From assembly GCA_035504175.1 (NCBI GenBank), contig DATJSJ010000067.1, positions 1 to 21,629 on the forward strand: DNA of 21,629 nt. The letters run 5' to 3'. Positions within the stretch are counted from its first letter, which is position 1. Each line of letters begins with the position of its first letter. Positions 1 to 7,059 of the stretch are shown in pieces. A program made the position numbers and the translations under genes. The notes under the pieces are model-generated. The model was not told where the DNA came from, did no database searches, and saw only the letters and a program-made list of their open reading frames with translations. Origin of the DNA: DATJSJ01 sp035504175. Lineage in GTDB: Bacteria; Pseudomonadota; Alphaproteobacteria; Acetobacterales; Acetobacteraceae.

Positions 1-90
1 GTGCGCGGGCTTGCTTGGCGCGCCATTGGCGCGACGGTGTCGAGCGCACGTCAACCTGCACCGCACGCCCGAACTGGCGCGGAGACGGAG

Positions 91-1173
91 ATGGCGATGA
101 TCCGGGTCGAACTGTCGCGCGAGCAATGCCGGGAGCAAGCGCGCGAGATCGTCACGCTGGACGGGCTGCGTGCCAGCCTGTTCCGCTTCCCGACCGGCGT
201 CGAGGCGCTGCGCCTCGCCAACGCACGCGGACACGTGCTGATCCTGCCCTGGATGGGACAGATGGTCTGGGACGCGGTGTTCGACGGCGTGCCGCTCGCG
301 ATGGACAGCCTGTTCCCGGCGCCGCGCCCGGCGCAGGGCATCATCGACACCTACGGCTGCTTCGCCTTCCACAGCGGATTGCTGCGCAACGGCTGCCCTG
401 GGCCGGAGGACGATCATCCGCTGCACGGGGAGTTCCCCTGTGCCGCGATGGATCGCGCCTGGCTGGAGGCCGGCGAGGATGCGCGGGGTGCGTTCCTGCG
501 CCTCGCGGGTGAGCGCGAGCATGCGGTGGGCTTCGGCAGTCGCTACCTCGCCTCTCCGAGCGTGGAGATCCGCGCCGACAGCACGCTGTTCGACATCGGT
601 CTCACGGCCCGCAACCTGGCGGGCCGGCCGATGGAACTGATGTACATGTGCCACGTGAACTTCGCCTTCGTGCCCGGCGGCCGCTTCGTCCAGCCGGCGC
701 CGTTCACGCCGGAGGCGACCGTGGTGCGCACCGCGATCCCGGCGCACGTGCCGGCGACCGAACCGTATCGGGCGTTCCTCCGCACACTGGCCGAGGACCC
801 CGGCCGCATGCACACGCTCGACGAGCCCGAGCGCTACGACCCGGAACAGGTCTTCTACCTGCACGGATTGCGCAGCGATGCGGACGGATGCACGCATCTG
901 ATGCTGCGCCGGCCGGAAGGCGACGGCTTCGCCATGTCCTATGCGCCGGCGGCATTCCCGCACACCGTGCGATGGGTGCTGTGCGGGCCGGACGAAAAGG
1001 TTGCCGCCTTTGCCCTGCCCTCGACCTGCGAGCCGGAAGGCTACGCGGCGGAGAAGCGCAAGGGCAACGTCCGTAGCCTGGCGCCGCAGCAAACCGCCGA
1101 TTTTCGCGTCACCTGCGGCTATCTCGACGCCGCCACGGCGGATCGCATGGAAACGCGCATCGCATCGCTCTGA
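91..1173 (+). CDS. DUF4432 family, aldose-1-epimerase-like protein
   Basis: This 360-residue protein resembles the DUF4432 family, which has the galactose-mutarotase-like beta-sandwich fold of aldose 1-epimerases. Visible landmarks are the TYGCFAFHSGLL segment, the HPLHGEFP segment with two histidines, and the later YMCHVNF segment; histidines of this kind line the sugar-binding site in epimerases. No signal peptide is seen, so it should be cytoplasmic. The frame is open to base 1, but the extra 30 residues are arginine- and alanine-rich and unlike the family. I chose the ATG at 91 (GGAGA at 81-85); the ATG at 97, six bases after GGAG, is equally possible. It lies 17 bp before the sugar-kinase gene, which suggests it interconverts or binds a sugar handled by this operon. 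The family is likely from recalled motifs; the exact substrate cannot be told. Confidence 0.8.
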   Translation: MAMIRVELSREQCREQAREIVTLDGLRASLFRFPTGVEALRLANARGHVLILPWMGQMVWDAVFDGVPLAMDSLFPAPRPAQGIIDTYGCFAFHSGLLRNGCPGPEDDHPLHGEFPCAAMDRAWLEAGEDARGAFLRLAGEREHAVGFGSRYLASPSVEIRADSTLFDIGLTARNLAGRPMELMYMCHVNFAFVPGGRFVQPAPFTPEATVVRTAIPAHVPATEPYRAFLRTLAEDPGRMHTLDEPERYDPEQVFYLHGLRSDADGCTHLMLRRPEGDGFAMSYAPAAFPHTVRWVLCGPDEKVAAFALPSTCEPEGYAAEKRKGNVRSLAPQQTADFRVTCGYLDAATADRMETRIASL

Positions 1174-1190
1174 GCACGGGGGATCGGGTC

Positions 1191-2132
1191 ATGGGCGGAC
1201 GCATCGCCGTCATCGGCAGCAACATGATGGACCTGGTGACCTACATCAACCGCATGCCCCGTCCGGGCGAGACCCTGGAAGCACCCCGCTTCGTCATCGG
1301 CTTCGGCGGCAAGGGCGCGAACCAGGCGGTCGCCTGCGCCCGGCTGGGCAGCGAGGTGATGTTCGTGGGCAAGGTCGGCAGCGACCTGTTCGGCCAGGAC
1401 CAGTTGCGCAACTTCACCGCCAACGGCGTCGATGCGCGCCATGTCGGCGTGATCGACGGCGTCTCCAGCGGCGTGGCGCCGATCTTCGTCGATCCCTCCG
1501 GCGAAAACAGCATCCTGATCATCAAGGGCGCCAACGACCGGCTGATGCCGGAGGACGTCGACCGCGCCGGCGAGGATCTGGCGGAATGCGACCTGATCCT
1601 GCTGCAGCTCGAAGTGCCGCTGCCCACCGTCTATCGCGCGGTCGAGCTCGGCGCGGCGCTGGGCAAGGAGGTGCTGCTGAACCCGGCGCCGGCGACGCGC
1701 GCGCTCGAGCTGGCACGCCTCGCCGATCTCGCTTTCCTGGTGCCGAACCAGACCGAACTCGAGCTGCTGACCGGGATGCCGACCGCGACGGTGGCGGAGG
1801 CGGAAGCGGCCGCGCGGCAACTGCTGGCGGCGGGGATCGGCCGGGTGATCGTGACGCTCGGCGGCGAGGGCGCGCTGCTGGTCGGGCCGGAGGAGCGCGC
1901 GCACGTCCCGGTGATCGCGGTGACGCCGAAGGACACGACCGGCGCCGGTGACGCCTTCATCGGCAGCTTCGCGCATCACTACGTGCGCGGCCGGGACACG
2001 GTGGCGGCGATGCGCCAGGCGGCGCGCTACGCGGCGGATTCCATCACCCGCTCCGGCACGCAATCCTCCTTCGCGACCGCGGCGGAATTCGCCCGCTTCT
2101 GCGCCGCGCTGGACGCCGCGACGCCGGCCTGA
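1191..2132 (+). CDS. rbsK: Ribokinase-like sugar kinase (PfkB family)
   Basis: This is a 313-residue cytoplasmic PfkB-family kinase, the usual length for ribokinases, which phosphorylate D-ribose or a related sugar with ATP. The N-terminal PfkB signature GGKGANQA sits at about residues 39-46. The C-terminal signature TTGAGDAF contains the catalytic-base aspartate at about residue 254, preceded by an NP-containing strand and the VPNQTELELLTG segment typical of ribokinases. The ATG at 1191 starts 17 bp after the upstream stop. Expression is probably shared with the flanking genes. Family membership is clear; ribose itself is not proven, since related kinases act on deoxyribose, fructose or other sugars, so the symbol is a best guess. 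Confidence 0.88.
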   Translation: MGGRIAVIGSNMMDLVTYINRMPRPGETLEAPRFVIGFGGKGANQAVACARLGSEVMFVGKVGSDLFGQDQLRNFTANGVDARHVGVIDGVSSGVAPIFVDPSGENSILIIKGANDRLMPEDVDRAGEDLAECDLILLQLEVPLPTVYRAVELGAALGKEVLLNPAPATRALELARLADLAFLVPNQTELELLTGMPTATVAEAEAAARQLLAAGIGRVIVTLGGEGALLVGPEERAHVPVIAVTPKDTTGAGDAFIGSFAHHYVRGRDTVAAMRQAARYAADSITRSGTQSSFATAAEFARFCAALDAATPA

Positions 2133-2168
2133 GCCGAGCCGCGCTGGACCGACCAGCCCGGGGGTGCC

Positions 2169-3473
2169 ATGCTGCCGCACGTGGAGGCGCGTCCCGAGCA
2201 GTCAGACCCGCAGCAAGCGGGGGGTCCGGCCGCCCCGGCGCGGGGCTGGCGCCGGCGCGGCTACAGCATCGCGTCGATGCGGGACCTGGCCCGCGCGGTG
2301 CTGCCGCGCCCGATCTTCGACTTCGCCGACGGCGGCGCCGAGGACGAGGTCACGCTGCGCCGCAACGAGGGCGGCTTCGACAAGATCGAGCTGCTGCCGC
2401 GGCCGCTGCGCGGCGCCGCCAGGCGTGACCTCTCGACGGAGCTGTTCGGGCTGCGGCTGCGCCTGCCGGTGCTGATCGGGCCGACCGGCCTCGCCGGGCT
2501 GTTCTGGCCGGATGGGGAATGCGCGGCGGCGCGGGCCGCGTCCGCCGCCGGCGCCGCCTTCTGCCTCAGCCACGGCTCGGTCTGCACCATCGAGGCGCTG
2601 GCGGCGACCGGCGCCGCGCCGCGCTTCATGCAGGTGTTCATCTACCGCGACCGCGGTTTCACCCGGGCGCTGGCCGATCGGGCCGCTGCCGCCGGCTATG
2701 ACGCCCTCGTTCTGACGATCGACAACCAGCTGCTCGGCAATCGCGAGCGCGACCTGCGCAACGGCTTCGCCATCCCGCCGCGCTTCGCCGCCCGCGACCT
2801 CGCCGGCATGAGCACCAAACTGCCGTGGCTGCTGCGCATGCGCCAGGCGCTGCCGCGCATCACCTTCGGCAACTACGTCCGCCCGGGCGAGACGGCCGAT
2901 CTGCGCACGCTGGCCGGCCGGATGGCCGAACTGCTCGACCCGGCGATGTCCTGGGACGACGTCGCCGTGTTGCGCCGGCAGTGGCGCGGACCGCTGCTGC
3001 TGAAGGGCGTGCTGCATCCCGACGATGCGACCGAGGCGATCGCGCAGGGCGTCGATGCCGTCATCGTATCCAACCATGGCGGGCGGCAGCTCGATGGTGC
3101 CGCGGCCTCGATCGATGCGCTGCCCGCGGTGGCGGAGGCGGTGGCCGGGCGCATCCCGGTGCTGCTCGACGGCGGCGTGCGGCGCGGTGTCGATGTCGTG
3201 CGGGCCCTGGCACTGGGCGCGCGCGCGTGCCTGATCGGGCGCCCGGTGCTCTGGGGGCTGGCGGTTGCCGGCGAGGCGGGCGTCGCGCACGTGCTCGACA
3301 TCTATCGCCGCGAGATCGACCGCACGATGGGGCTGTGCGGCGTCGTCTCGGTCGACGGAATTGGCGCGGATCTGCTGCGCCGCCCGGCGGCGGCCGGCCG
3401 GTGGCGTGGCGGCGCCAGAGAGGCGATTGAACCATTGGGCACGGCACCGATCCGCGCCCGCAGCGGGGGGTGA
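2169..3473 (+). CDS. FMN-dependent alpha-hydroxy-acid oxidase/dehydrogenase
   Basis: This 434-residue protein belongs to the lactate/mandelate dehydrogenase and glycolate oxidase family, which oxidises L-2-hydroxy acids to 2-keto acids using FMN in a TIM barrel. The N-terminal family segment FDFADGGAEDE is followed by the FMN-binding IGPTGLAG strand, the conserved lysine in LLKGVLHP (about residue 279), and the active-site motif SNHGGRQLDG with the catalytic-base histidine at about 303 and the substrate-binding arginine at about 306. DGGVRRGVDVVRALALGA forms the FMN phosphate site. It is longer than the roughly 380-residue norm because of an N-terminal extension of about 30 residues; the family domain begins near YSIASMRDLAR, so the true start must be at or before 2256. 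The stop is one base before the next gene's ATG. Within a sugar operon it could oxidise a sugar-derived hydroxy acid, which is inference. Confidence 0.88.
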   Translation: MLPHVEARPEQSDPQQAGGPAAPARGWRRRGYSIASMRDLARAVLPRPIFDFADGGAEDEVTLRRNEGGFDKIELLPRPLRGAARRDLSTELFGLRLRLPVLIGPTGLAGLFWPDGECAAARAASAAGAAFCLSHGSVCTIEALAATGAAPRFMQVFIYRDRGFTRALADRAAAAGYDALVLTIDNQLLGNRERDLRNGFAIPPRFAARDLAGMSTKLPWLLRMRQALPRITFGNYVRPGETADLRTLAGRMAELLDPAMSWDDVAVLRRQWRGPLLLKGVLHPDDATEAIAQGVDAVIVSNHGGRQLDGAAASIDALPAVAEAVAGRIPVLLDGGVRRGVDVVRALALGARACLIGRPVLWGLAVAGEAGVAHVLDIYRREIDRTMGLCGVVSVDGIGADLLRRPAAAGRWRGGAREAIEPLGTAPIRARSGG

Positions 3474-3474
3474 G

Positions 3475-4332
3475 ATGCCGGAATTTCCGATCGTCGACAG
3501 CCACGTCCATCTCTACGACGTCGACCGGCTGCGGTACCCCTGGCTGCAGCGCGTGCCAAAGATCAACCGCACCTATCTGCTGCCGGATTTCGATGCCGCG
3601 CGCGGGCCGGTGCAGGTCGATCGCATCGTTTTCGCCGAGGTCTGGGTCGATGTCGGGCTGCACCTGCAGGAGGCGGCATTCGTCCAGGAACTGGCGGATC
3701 GCGATGCGCGCCTCGCCGGCATGGTGGCGCATGCGCCGGTGGAGAAGGGCGCGGCGGTGGAGGAGGATCTGGACGCGCTTGCCCGGTTTTCCACGCTGCG
3801 CGGCATCCGCCGGCTGATCGAGATCGAGCATGATCCGACCTTCGCGCTGGAGCCCGGCTTCCTCGAGGGCGTCCATCGCGTCGGCAAGCGCGGGCTTCCT
3901 TTCGATGTCTGCGTCAAGCACTGGGGCATGGTGGTGGCGCTGGAGCTGGTGCGGCGCTGCCCGGACGTGTCCTTCGTGCTCGACCACATCGGCAAGCCGG
4001 GCATCAAATACGGGCTGCGCGAGCCGTGGCGGAGCCAGATGCGCGCACTCGCCGCGATGCCGAACGTGGTCTGCAAGATCTCCGGCGTGATCACCGAGGC
4101 GGATCACGCGCATTGGACGCGCGAGCAGGTGAAGCCGTACGTCGCCCATGCGATCGAGTGCTTCGGCTTCGACCGCGTGCTGTATGGCAGCGACTGGACG
4201 GTGGCCGAGCTGACGCATGCCTATCCGACCTGGGTCGAGATCATCGACGAGGTCGTGGCCGGCAGCAGCGAGGCCGAGCGGCGCAAGCTCTATCGCGACA
4301 ACGCCATCCGCACCTACCGGCTGGGCAGCTAA
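3475..4332 (+). CDS. Amidohydrolase-2 family sugar-lactonase-like hydrolase
   Basis: This 285-residue cytoplasmic metal-dependent hydrolase matches the amidohydrolase-2 group that includes L-fuconolactonase, L-rhamnono-lactonase and 4-sulfomuconolactonase. The metal-binding HxH is at residues 10-12 (DSHVHLYD), followed by a CVKHWG segment, the LDHIGKP motif with histidine at about 171, and the YGSDWTV motif with the catalytic aspartate at about 240. Length and motif order fit the family. The ATG follows the upstream stop with a single intervening base (TGAGATG), implying translational coupling. With an epimerase-like protein and a sugar kinase nearby, hydrolysis of a sugar-acid lactone is the most natural role, but the substrate is inferred. 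It is the last gene of the operon; a tandem-repeat array starts 25 bp beyond its stop. Confidence 0.85.
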   Translation: MPEFPIVDSHVHLYDVDRLRYPWLQRVPKINRTYLLPDFDAARGPVQVDRIVFAEVWVDVGLHLQEAAFVQELADRDARLAGMVAHAPVEKGAAVEEDLDALARFSTLRGIRRLIEIEHDPTFALEPGFLEGVHRVGKRGLPFDVCVKHWGMVVALELVRRCPDVSFVLDHIGKPGIKYGLREPWRSQMRALAAMPNVVCKISGVITEADHAHWTREQVKPYVAHAIECFGFDRVLYGSDWTVAELTHAYPTWVEIIDEVVAGSSEAERRKLYRDNAIRTYRLGS

Positions 4333-4356
4333 CCTCCTCTCGGCTTGGCCTGCTCC

Positions 4357-4440
4357 GCTTGCCCCCGTCAGCTTGCCCCGCTCAGGTTGCCCCGCTCAGC
4401 TTGCCCCAGTCAGCTTGCCCCAGTCAGCTTGCCCCGCTCA
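4357..4440 (+). repeat. Tandem array, 14-bp unit x 6
   Basis: Six contiguous 14-bp units (consensus GCTTGCCCCGCTCA) lie between the lactonase gene and the first binding-protein gene. Units differ at one to three positions: two carry CAGTCA instead of CGCTCA, and one begins GGTTG. A partial seventh copy (GCTTGCT) follows at 4441-4447. Degenerate related sequence precedes the array. Because 14 is not a multiple of three, all three forward frames stay open through it, producing spurious peptides. No spacers are present. Confidence 0.95.
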
Positions 4441-4501
4441 GCTTGCTCTGGGGTGGACTCCCGTCTCACAGTCGGTGCGACACGTGACGGAGACCTGGCG
4501 T

Positions 4502-5563
4502 ATGACGCGACCGACCCTCCGGCGGCTCCGCCGTCTGCTGCCGCTGCTGCTGCTGCCGGGCCTCGCGCTCGCGGCAGGCCTCGCCCGTCGCGGCGACGCG
4601 GCGGCACCGGCCGGTGGATCGCCGACGCTGGATGCGGTGCGCCACCGCGGCGTGCTGGTCTGTGGCGTCACCACCGGCGTCGCCGGCTTCTCCCTGCCCG
4701 ACAGCAAGGGCGTCTGGCGCGGGCTCGACGTCGATACCTGCCGCGCGGTGGCGGCCGCCGCGCTCGGCGATGCCGACAAGGTGCGCTACGTCGCGACCAC
4801 GACCGAGAACCGTTTCACCGCGCTGCAATCGGGCGAGGTCGACATGCTCGCCCGCGACACGACCTGGACGCTGAAGCGCGAGGCAGCCGAAGGGCTCGAG
4901 TTCGCCGGCATCAACTACTATGACGGCACCGGCTTCCTGGTGAAGAAATCGCTCGGCGTCACCTCGGCGAAGCAGCTCGACGGGGCCACCGTCTGCGTCG
5001 AGCCGGGCACCAGCACGGAGCTGGCGCTGGCCGACTATTTCCGCCGCAATCACATGCGGTTCAAGCCGGTCGAGATCGCCGATTACGGCACCATTCAGCA
5101 GGCCTTCCTGGCCGGTCGTTGCGACGCCTACTCGACCGACAGTTCCGGCCTCGCCAGCTTCCGCTATCGCCAGGGCGCGAAGGCATCCGACTTCGTGCTG
5201 CTGCCCGAGCTGATCAGCCGCGAGCCGCTCGGCCCGGTGGTGCGCAAGGGCGACGACCGGTGGTTCGACCTGGTGCGCTGGTCGCTGTTCGCCATGCTGA
5301 CCGCCGAGGAGGACGGCGTCACCAGCCAGAACGTCGACAGCTTCGCCAACACGACCAACCCCGAGATCCGCCGGCTGCTGGGGATGGAGGGCGACCTCGG
5401 CAAAGCGCTCGGCGTCGACAACAAATGGGCCTACGACATCATCAAGCAGGTCGGCAATTTCCAGGAAGTCTGGGACCGCGACATCGCCCCGCTCGGCGTG
5501 CCGCGCGGCATCAACAATCTCTGGAGCAAGGGCGGGCTGCACTACCCGCCGCCGATGCTGTGA
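4502..5563 (+). CDS. Amino-acid ABC transporter periplasmic binding protein, copy 1
   Basis: This 353-residue extracytoplasmic solute-binding protein is of the general L-amino-acid type (AapJ/BztA, SBP family 3). An arginine-rich N-terminus and a leucine-rich core (about residues 13-27) form a probable signal peptide. Family landmarks include DAVRHRGVLVCG, LQSGEVDMLARDTTWTLKRE, GTGFLVKK, CVEPGTSTELA and LGVPRGINNLW. It is closely similar along its length to the product of the next gene; about 38 of the last 46 residues are identical by eye. The ATG at 4502 is preceded by GGAG at 4489-4492; the frame is open farther upstream only because the repeat array lacks stops. Repeat arrays flank the gene on both sides. 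It probably delivers amino acids to the downstream permease pair, perhaps with a different specificity or expression condition from copy 2. Confidence 0.93.
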   Translation: MTRPTLRRLRRLLPLLLLPGLALAAGLARRGDAAAPAGGSPTLDAVRHRGVLVCGVTTGVAGFSLPDSKGVWRGLDVDTCRAVAAAALGDADKVRYVATTTENRFTALQSGEVDMLARDTTWTLKREAAEGLEFAGINYYDGTGFLVKKSLGVTSAKQLDGATVCVEPGTSTELALADYFRRNHMRFKPVEIADYGTIQQAFLAGRCDAYSTDSSGLASFRYRQGAKASDFVLLPELISREPLGPVVRKGDDRWFDLVRWSLFAMLTAEEDGVTSQNVDSFANTTNPEIRRLLGMEGDLGKALGVDNKWAYDIIKQVGNFQEVWDRDIAPLGVPRGINNLWSKGGLHYPPPML

Positions 5564-5568
5564 GGCGG

Positions 5569-5688
5569 CCGGCCCTGGCACGACCGGCCCTGGCACGACC
5601 GACCCTGGCAAGACCGACTCTGGCAAGACCGACTCTGGCAGGACCGACTCTGGCAGGACCGACTCTGGCAGGACCGCCCCTGGCAGAA
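5569..5688 (+). repeat. Tandem array, 15-bp unit x 8
   Basis: Eight contiguous 15-bp units (consensus CCGACTCTGGCAGGA) begin five bases after the stop of binding-protein copy 1. The first two units read CCGGCCCTGGCACGA, the next two end in AAGA, three are identical (5629-5673), and the last is CCGCCCCTGGCAGAA. The gradient of variants suggests stepwise expansion. The unit length is divisible by three, so frames stay open as pentapeptide repeats, but no start or protein context supports translation. The last unit supplies the -24 half of a sigma-54-type promoter. Confidence 0.96.
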
Positions 5689-5697
5689 GGCTTGCAT
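5681..5697 (+). promoter_or_regulatory. Probable sigma-54 (-24/-12) promoter
   Basis: TGGCAG and TTGCAT are separated by AAGGC, giving GG at 5682-5683 and GC at 5694-5695 with exactly ten bases between, as required for RpoN promoters (known consensus TGGCAC-N5-TTGCA). Transcription would start near 5707, about 80 bp before the ATG of binding-protein copy 2. Nitrogen-responsive RpoN control is common for amino-acid transporters of this kind. I could not pick out a clear enhancer-protein site upstream. Confidence 0.6.
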
Positions 5698-5787
5698 TCC
5701 ATCCGCTTTTATCAGGGCGTAAGCTCGGTCGCGCCATCGTGACCACTGTCTGCCGTTCCGGCAGCAAATCGGGGAGAGGGGAACCGC

Positions 5788-6825
5788 ATGTTGGGATTGA
5801 AGATGTCCGCCGGCGCCGTGCTGGCGGCCGTGCTGGGGGCAGGGCTCTGCACCTCAGCGTATGCGCAAGGCAGCAGCGGCTCGCCGACCATGGACGCGAT
5901 CCGGCACCGCGGCACGCTGAAATGCGGCACCGACGTGGACCAGGCCGGGTTCGGCGCGCCGGACAGCAAGGGCGTCTATCGCGGGCTCGATGCCGATACC
6001 TGCCGCGCCGTCGCGGCAGCGCTGCTCGGCGACGCGAACAAGGTGCAGTTCGTGCCGCTGACGACGGAAAACCGCTTCACCGCGCTGCAATCCGGCGAGG
6101 TGGACATGCTGGCGCGCGAGACCACCTGGACGCTGAAGCGCGAGGCCGATCTCGGGCTCGAGTTCACCGGCATCACCTACTATGACGGCACCGGCTTCCT
6201 GGTGAAGAAATCCGCCGGCGTCACCGATGCGAAGCAGCTCGACGGGGCGACGGTCTGCGTGCAGCCCGGCACCAGCACCGAGCTCGCCGACGCCGATTTC
6301 TTCCGCGCCAACCACATGAAGTTCACGCCGGTCGAGATCGAAAACCTCGACGAGATCCAGCACGCCTTCATGTCCGGCCGCTGCGACGCGTTCTCCAACG
6401 ACAGCTCGGCGCTCGCCGCCTTCCGCTACGAGCAGGGGGCGCACGCCAAGGAACTCGTGCTGCTGCCCAACCTGATCAGCAAGGAGCCGCTCGGTCCGGC
6501 GGTGCGCAAGGGCGATGACAAATGGTTCGACCTGGTACGCTGGACCCTGTTCGCGATGCTGACCGCCGAGGAGAACGGCGTCACCAGCAAGAACATCGAC
6601 AGCTTCGCCAATACCACCAACCCAGACATCCGCCGGCTGCTCGGGCAGGAGGGCAATCTCGGCAAGGCGCTCGGGGTGGACAACAAGTGGGCGTATAACG
6701 TCATCAAGCAGGTCGGCAATTTCGGCGAGGTCTGGGACAACGACATCACTCCGCTCGGCGTGCCGCGGGGCATCAACAACCTGTGGACCAAGGGCGGGCT
6801 GCAATACGCGCCGCCCATGCTCTGA
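5788..6825 (+). CDS. aapJ: General L-amino-acid ABC transporter binding protein, copy 2
   Basis: This is a 345-residue periplasmic binding protein of the AapJ/BztA family, which captures a broad range of L-amino acids for import. A clear signal peptide (about residues 1-26) ends in the cleavage-like motif AYAQ. The mature protein carries the family segments MDAIRHRGTLKCG, LQSGEVDMLARETTWTLKRE, GTGFLVKK, CVQPGTSTELA and LGVPRGINNLW. The ATG at 5788 follows a purine-rich ribosome-binding site (GGGAGAGGGGAA). It is a close paralogue of the gene just upstream and lies nearer the permease genes, so I assign the family symbol here. A strong hairpin terminator follows its stop, which would let the binding protein be made in excess over the membrane components. 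A sigma-54-like site lies about 100 bp upstream. Confidence 0.93.
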   Translation: MLGLKMSAGAVLAAVLGAGLCTSAYAQGSSGSPTMDAIRHRGTLKCGTDVDQAGFGAPDSKGVYRGLDADTCRAVAAALLGDANKVQFVPLTTENRFTALQSGEVDMLARETTWTLKREADLGLEFTGITYYDGTGFLVKKSAGVTDAKQLDGATVCVQPGTSTELADADFFRANHMKFTPVEIENLDEIQHAFMSGRCDAFSNDSSALAAFRYEQGAHAKELVLLPNLISKEPLGPAVRKGDDKWFDLVRWTLFAMLTAEENGVTSKNIDSFANTTNPDIRRLLGQEGNLGKALGVDNKWAYNVIKQVGNFGEVWDNDITPLGVPRGINNLWTKGGLQYAPPML

Positions 6826-6855
6826 GCATCGGTGCGGGCATATGCCTGCCGGAGA

Positions 6856-6886
6856 GGCCGCCCCGCCACCGCGGGGCGGCCTTTTT
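6856..6886 (+). terminator. Intrinsic terminator or attenuator after the binding-protein gene
   Basis: A perfect 11-bp stem (GGCCGCCCCGC with GCGGGGCGGCC) closes a four-base loop CACC and is followed by five T residues. It begins 30 bp after the binding-protein stop. In ABC transporter operons such a hairpin commonly lowers expression of the permease genes relative to the binding protein. Confidence 0.93.
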
Positions 6887-6920
6887 CGTGTCAGCCCCCG
6901 CTTTCGTGACAGCCCCTGCC
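6885..6920 (+). repeat. Two-copy 18-bp tandem duplication
   Basis: Copies at 6885-6902 and 6903-6920 (TTCGTGTCAGCCCCCGCT and TTCGTGACAGCCCCTGCC) match at 15 of 18 positions. The first copy overlaps the T-run of the terminator. The remaining bases to the next start codon (to 7059) hold no further obvious signal except an AGGAGGG Shine-Dalgarno-like stretch near 7040-7046. Confidence 0.75.
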
Positions 6921-7059
6921 GGAGATGATTGATTCTTCGGCAAGACTGGCCGCAGACTGACCCCTCACGGGCCCGGGCGCCGCCGGCCGCGATCCGATCC
7001 GCGGCCGCCACGGTCGGGCGGCGCCAACGCGGGTCGCGCGAGGAGGGTAGAGCCAGGGC

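Noticed and set aside
1..90. Start of the DUF4432 gene at base 1
   Set aside because: The extra residues do not resemble the family, and a purine-rich ribosome-binding site lies before the ATGs at 91 and 97. Base 1 is only the window edge.
4217..4501. Extension of binding-protein copy 1 upstream through the lactonase gene end and the repeat array
   Set aside because: The frame is open only because the array lacks stops in all frames. The signal peptide and ribosome-binding site point to the ATG at 4502.
4357..5688. The two tandem arrays as a CRISPR-like locus
   Set aside because: Units are contiguous, 14 or 15 bp long and without spacers, and there are no cas genes.
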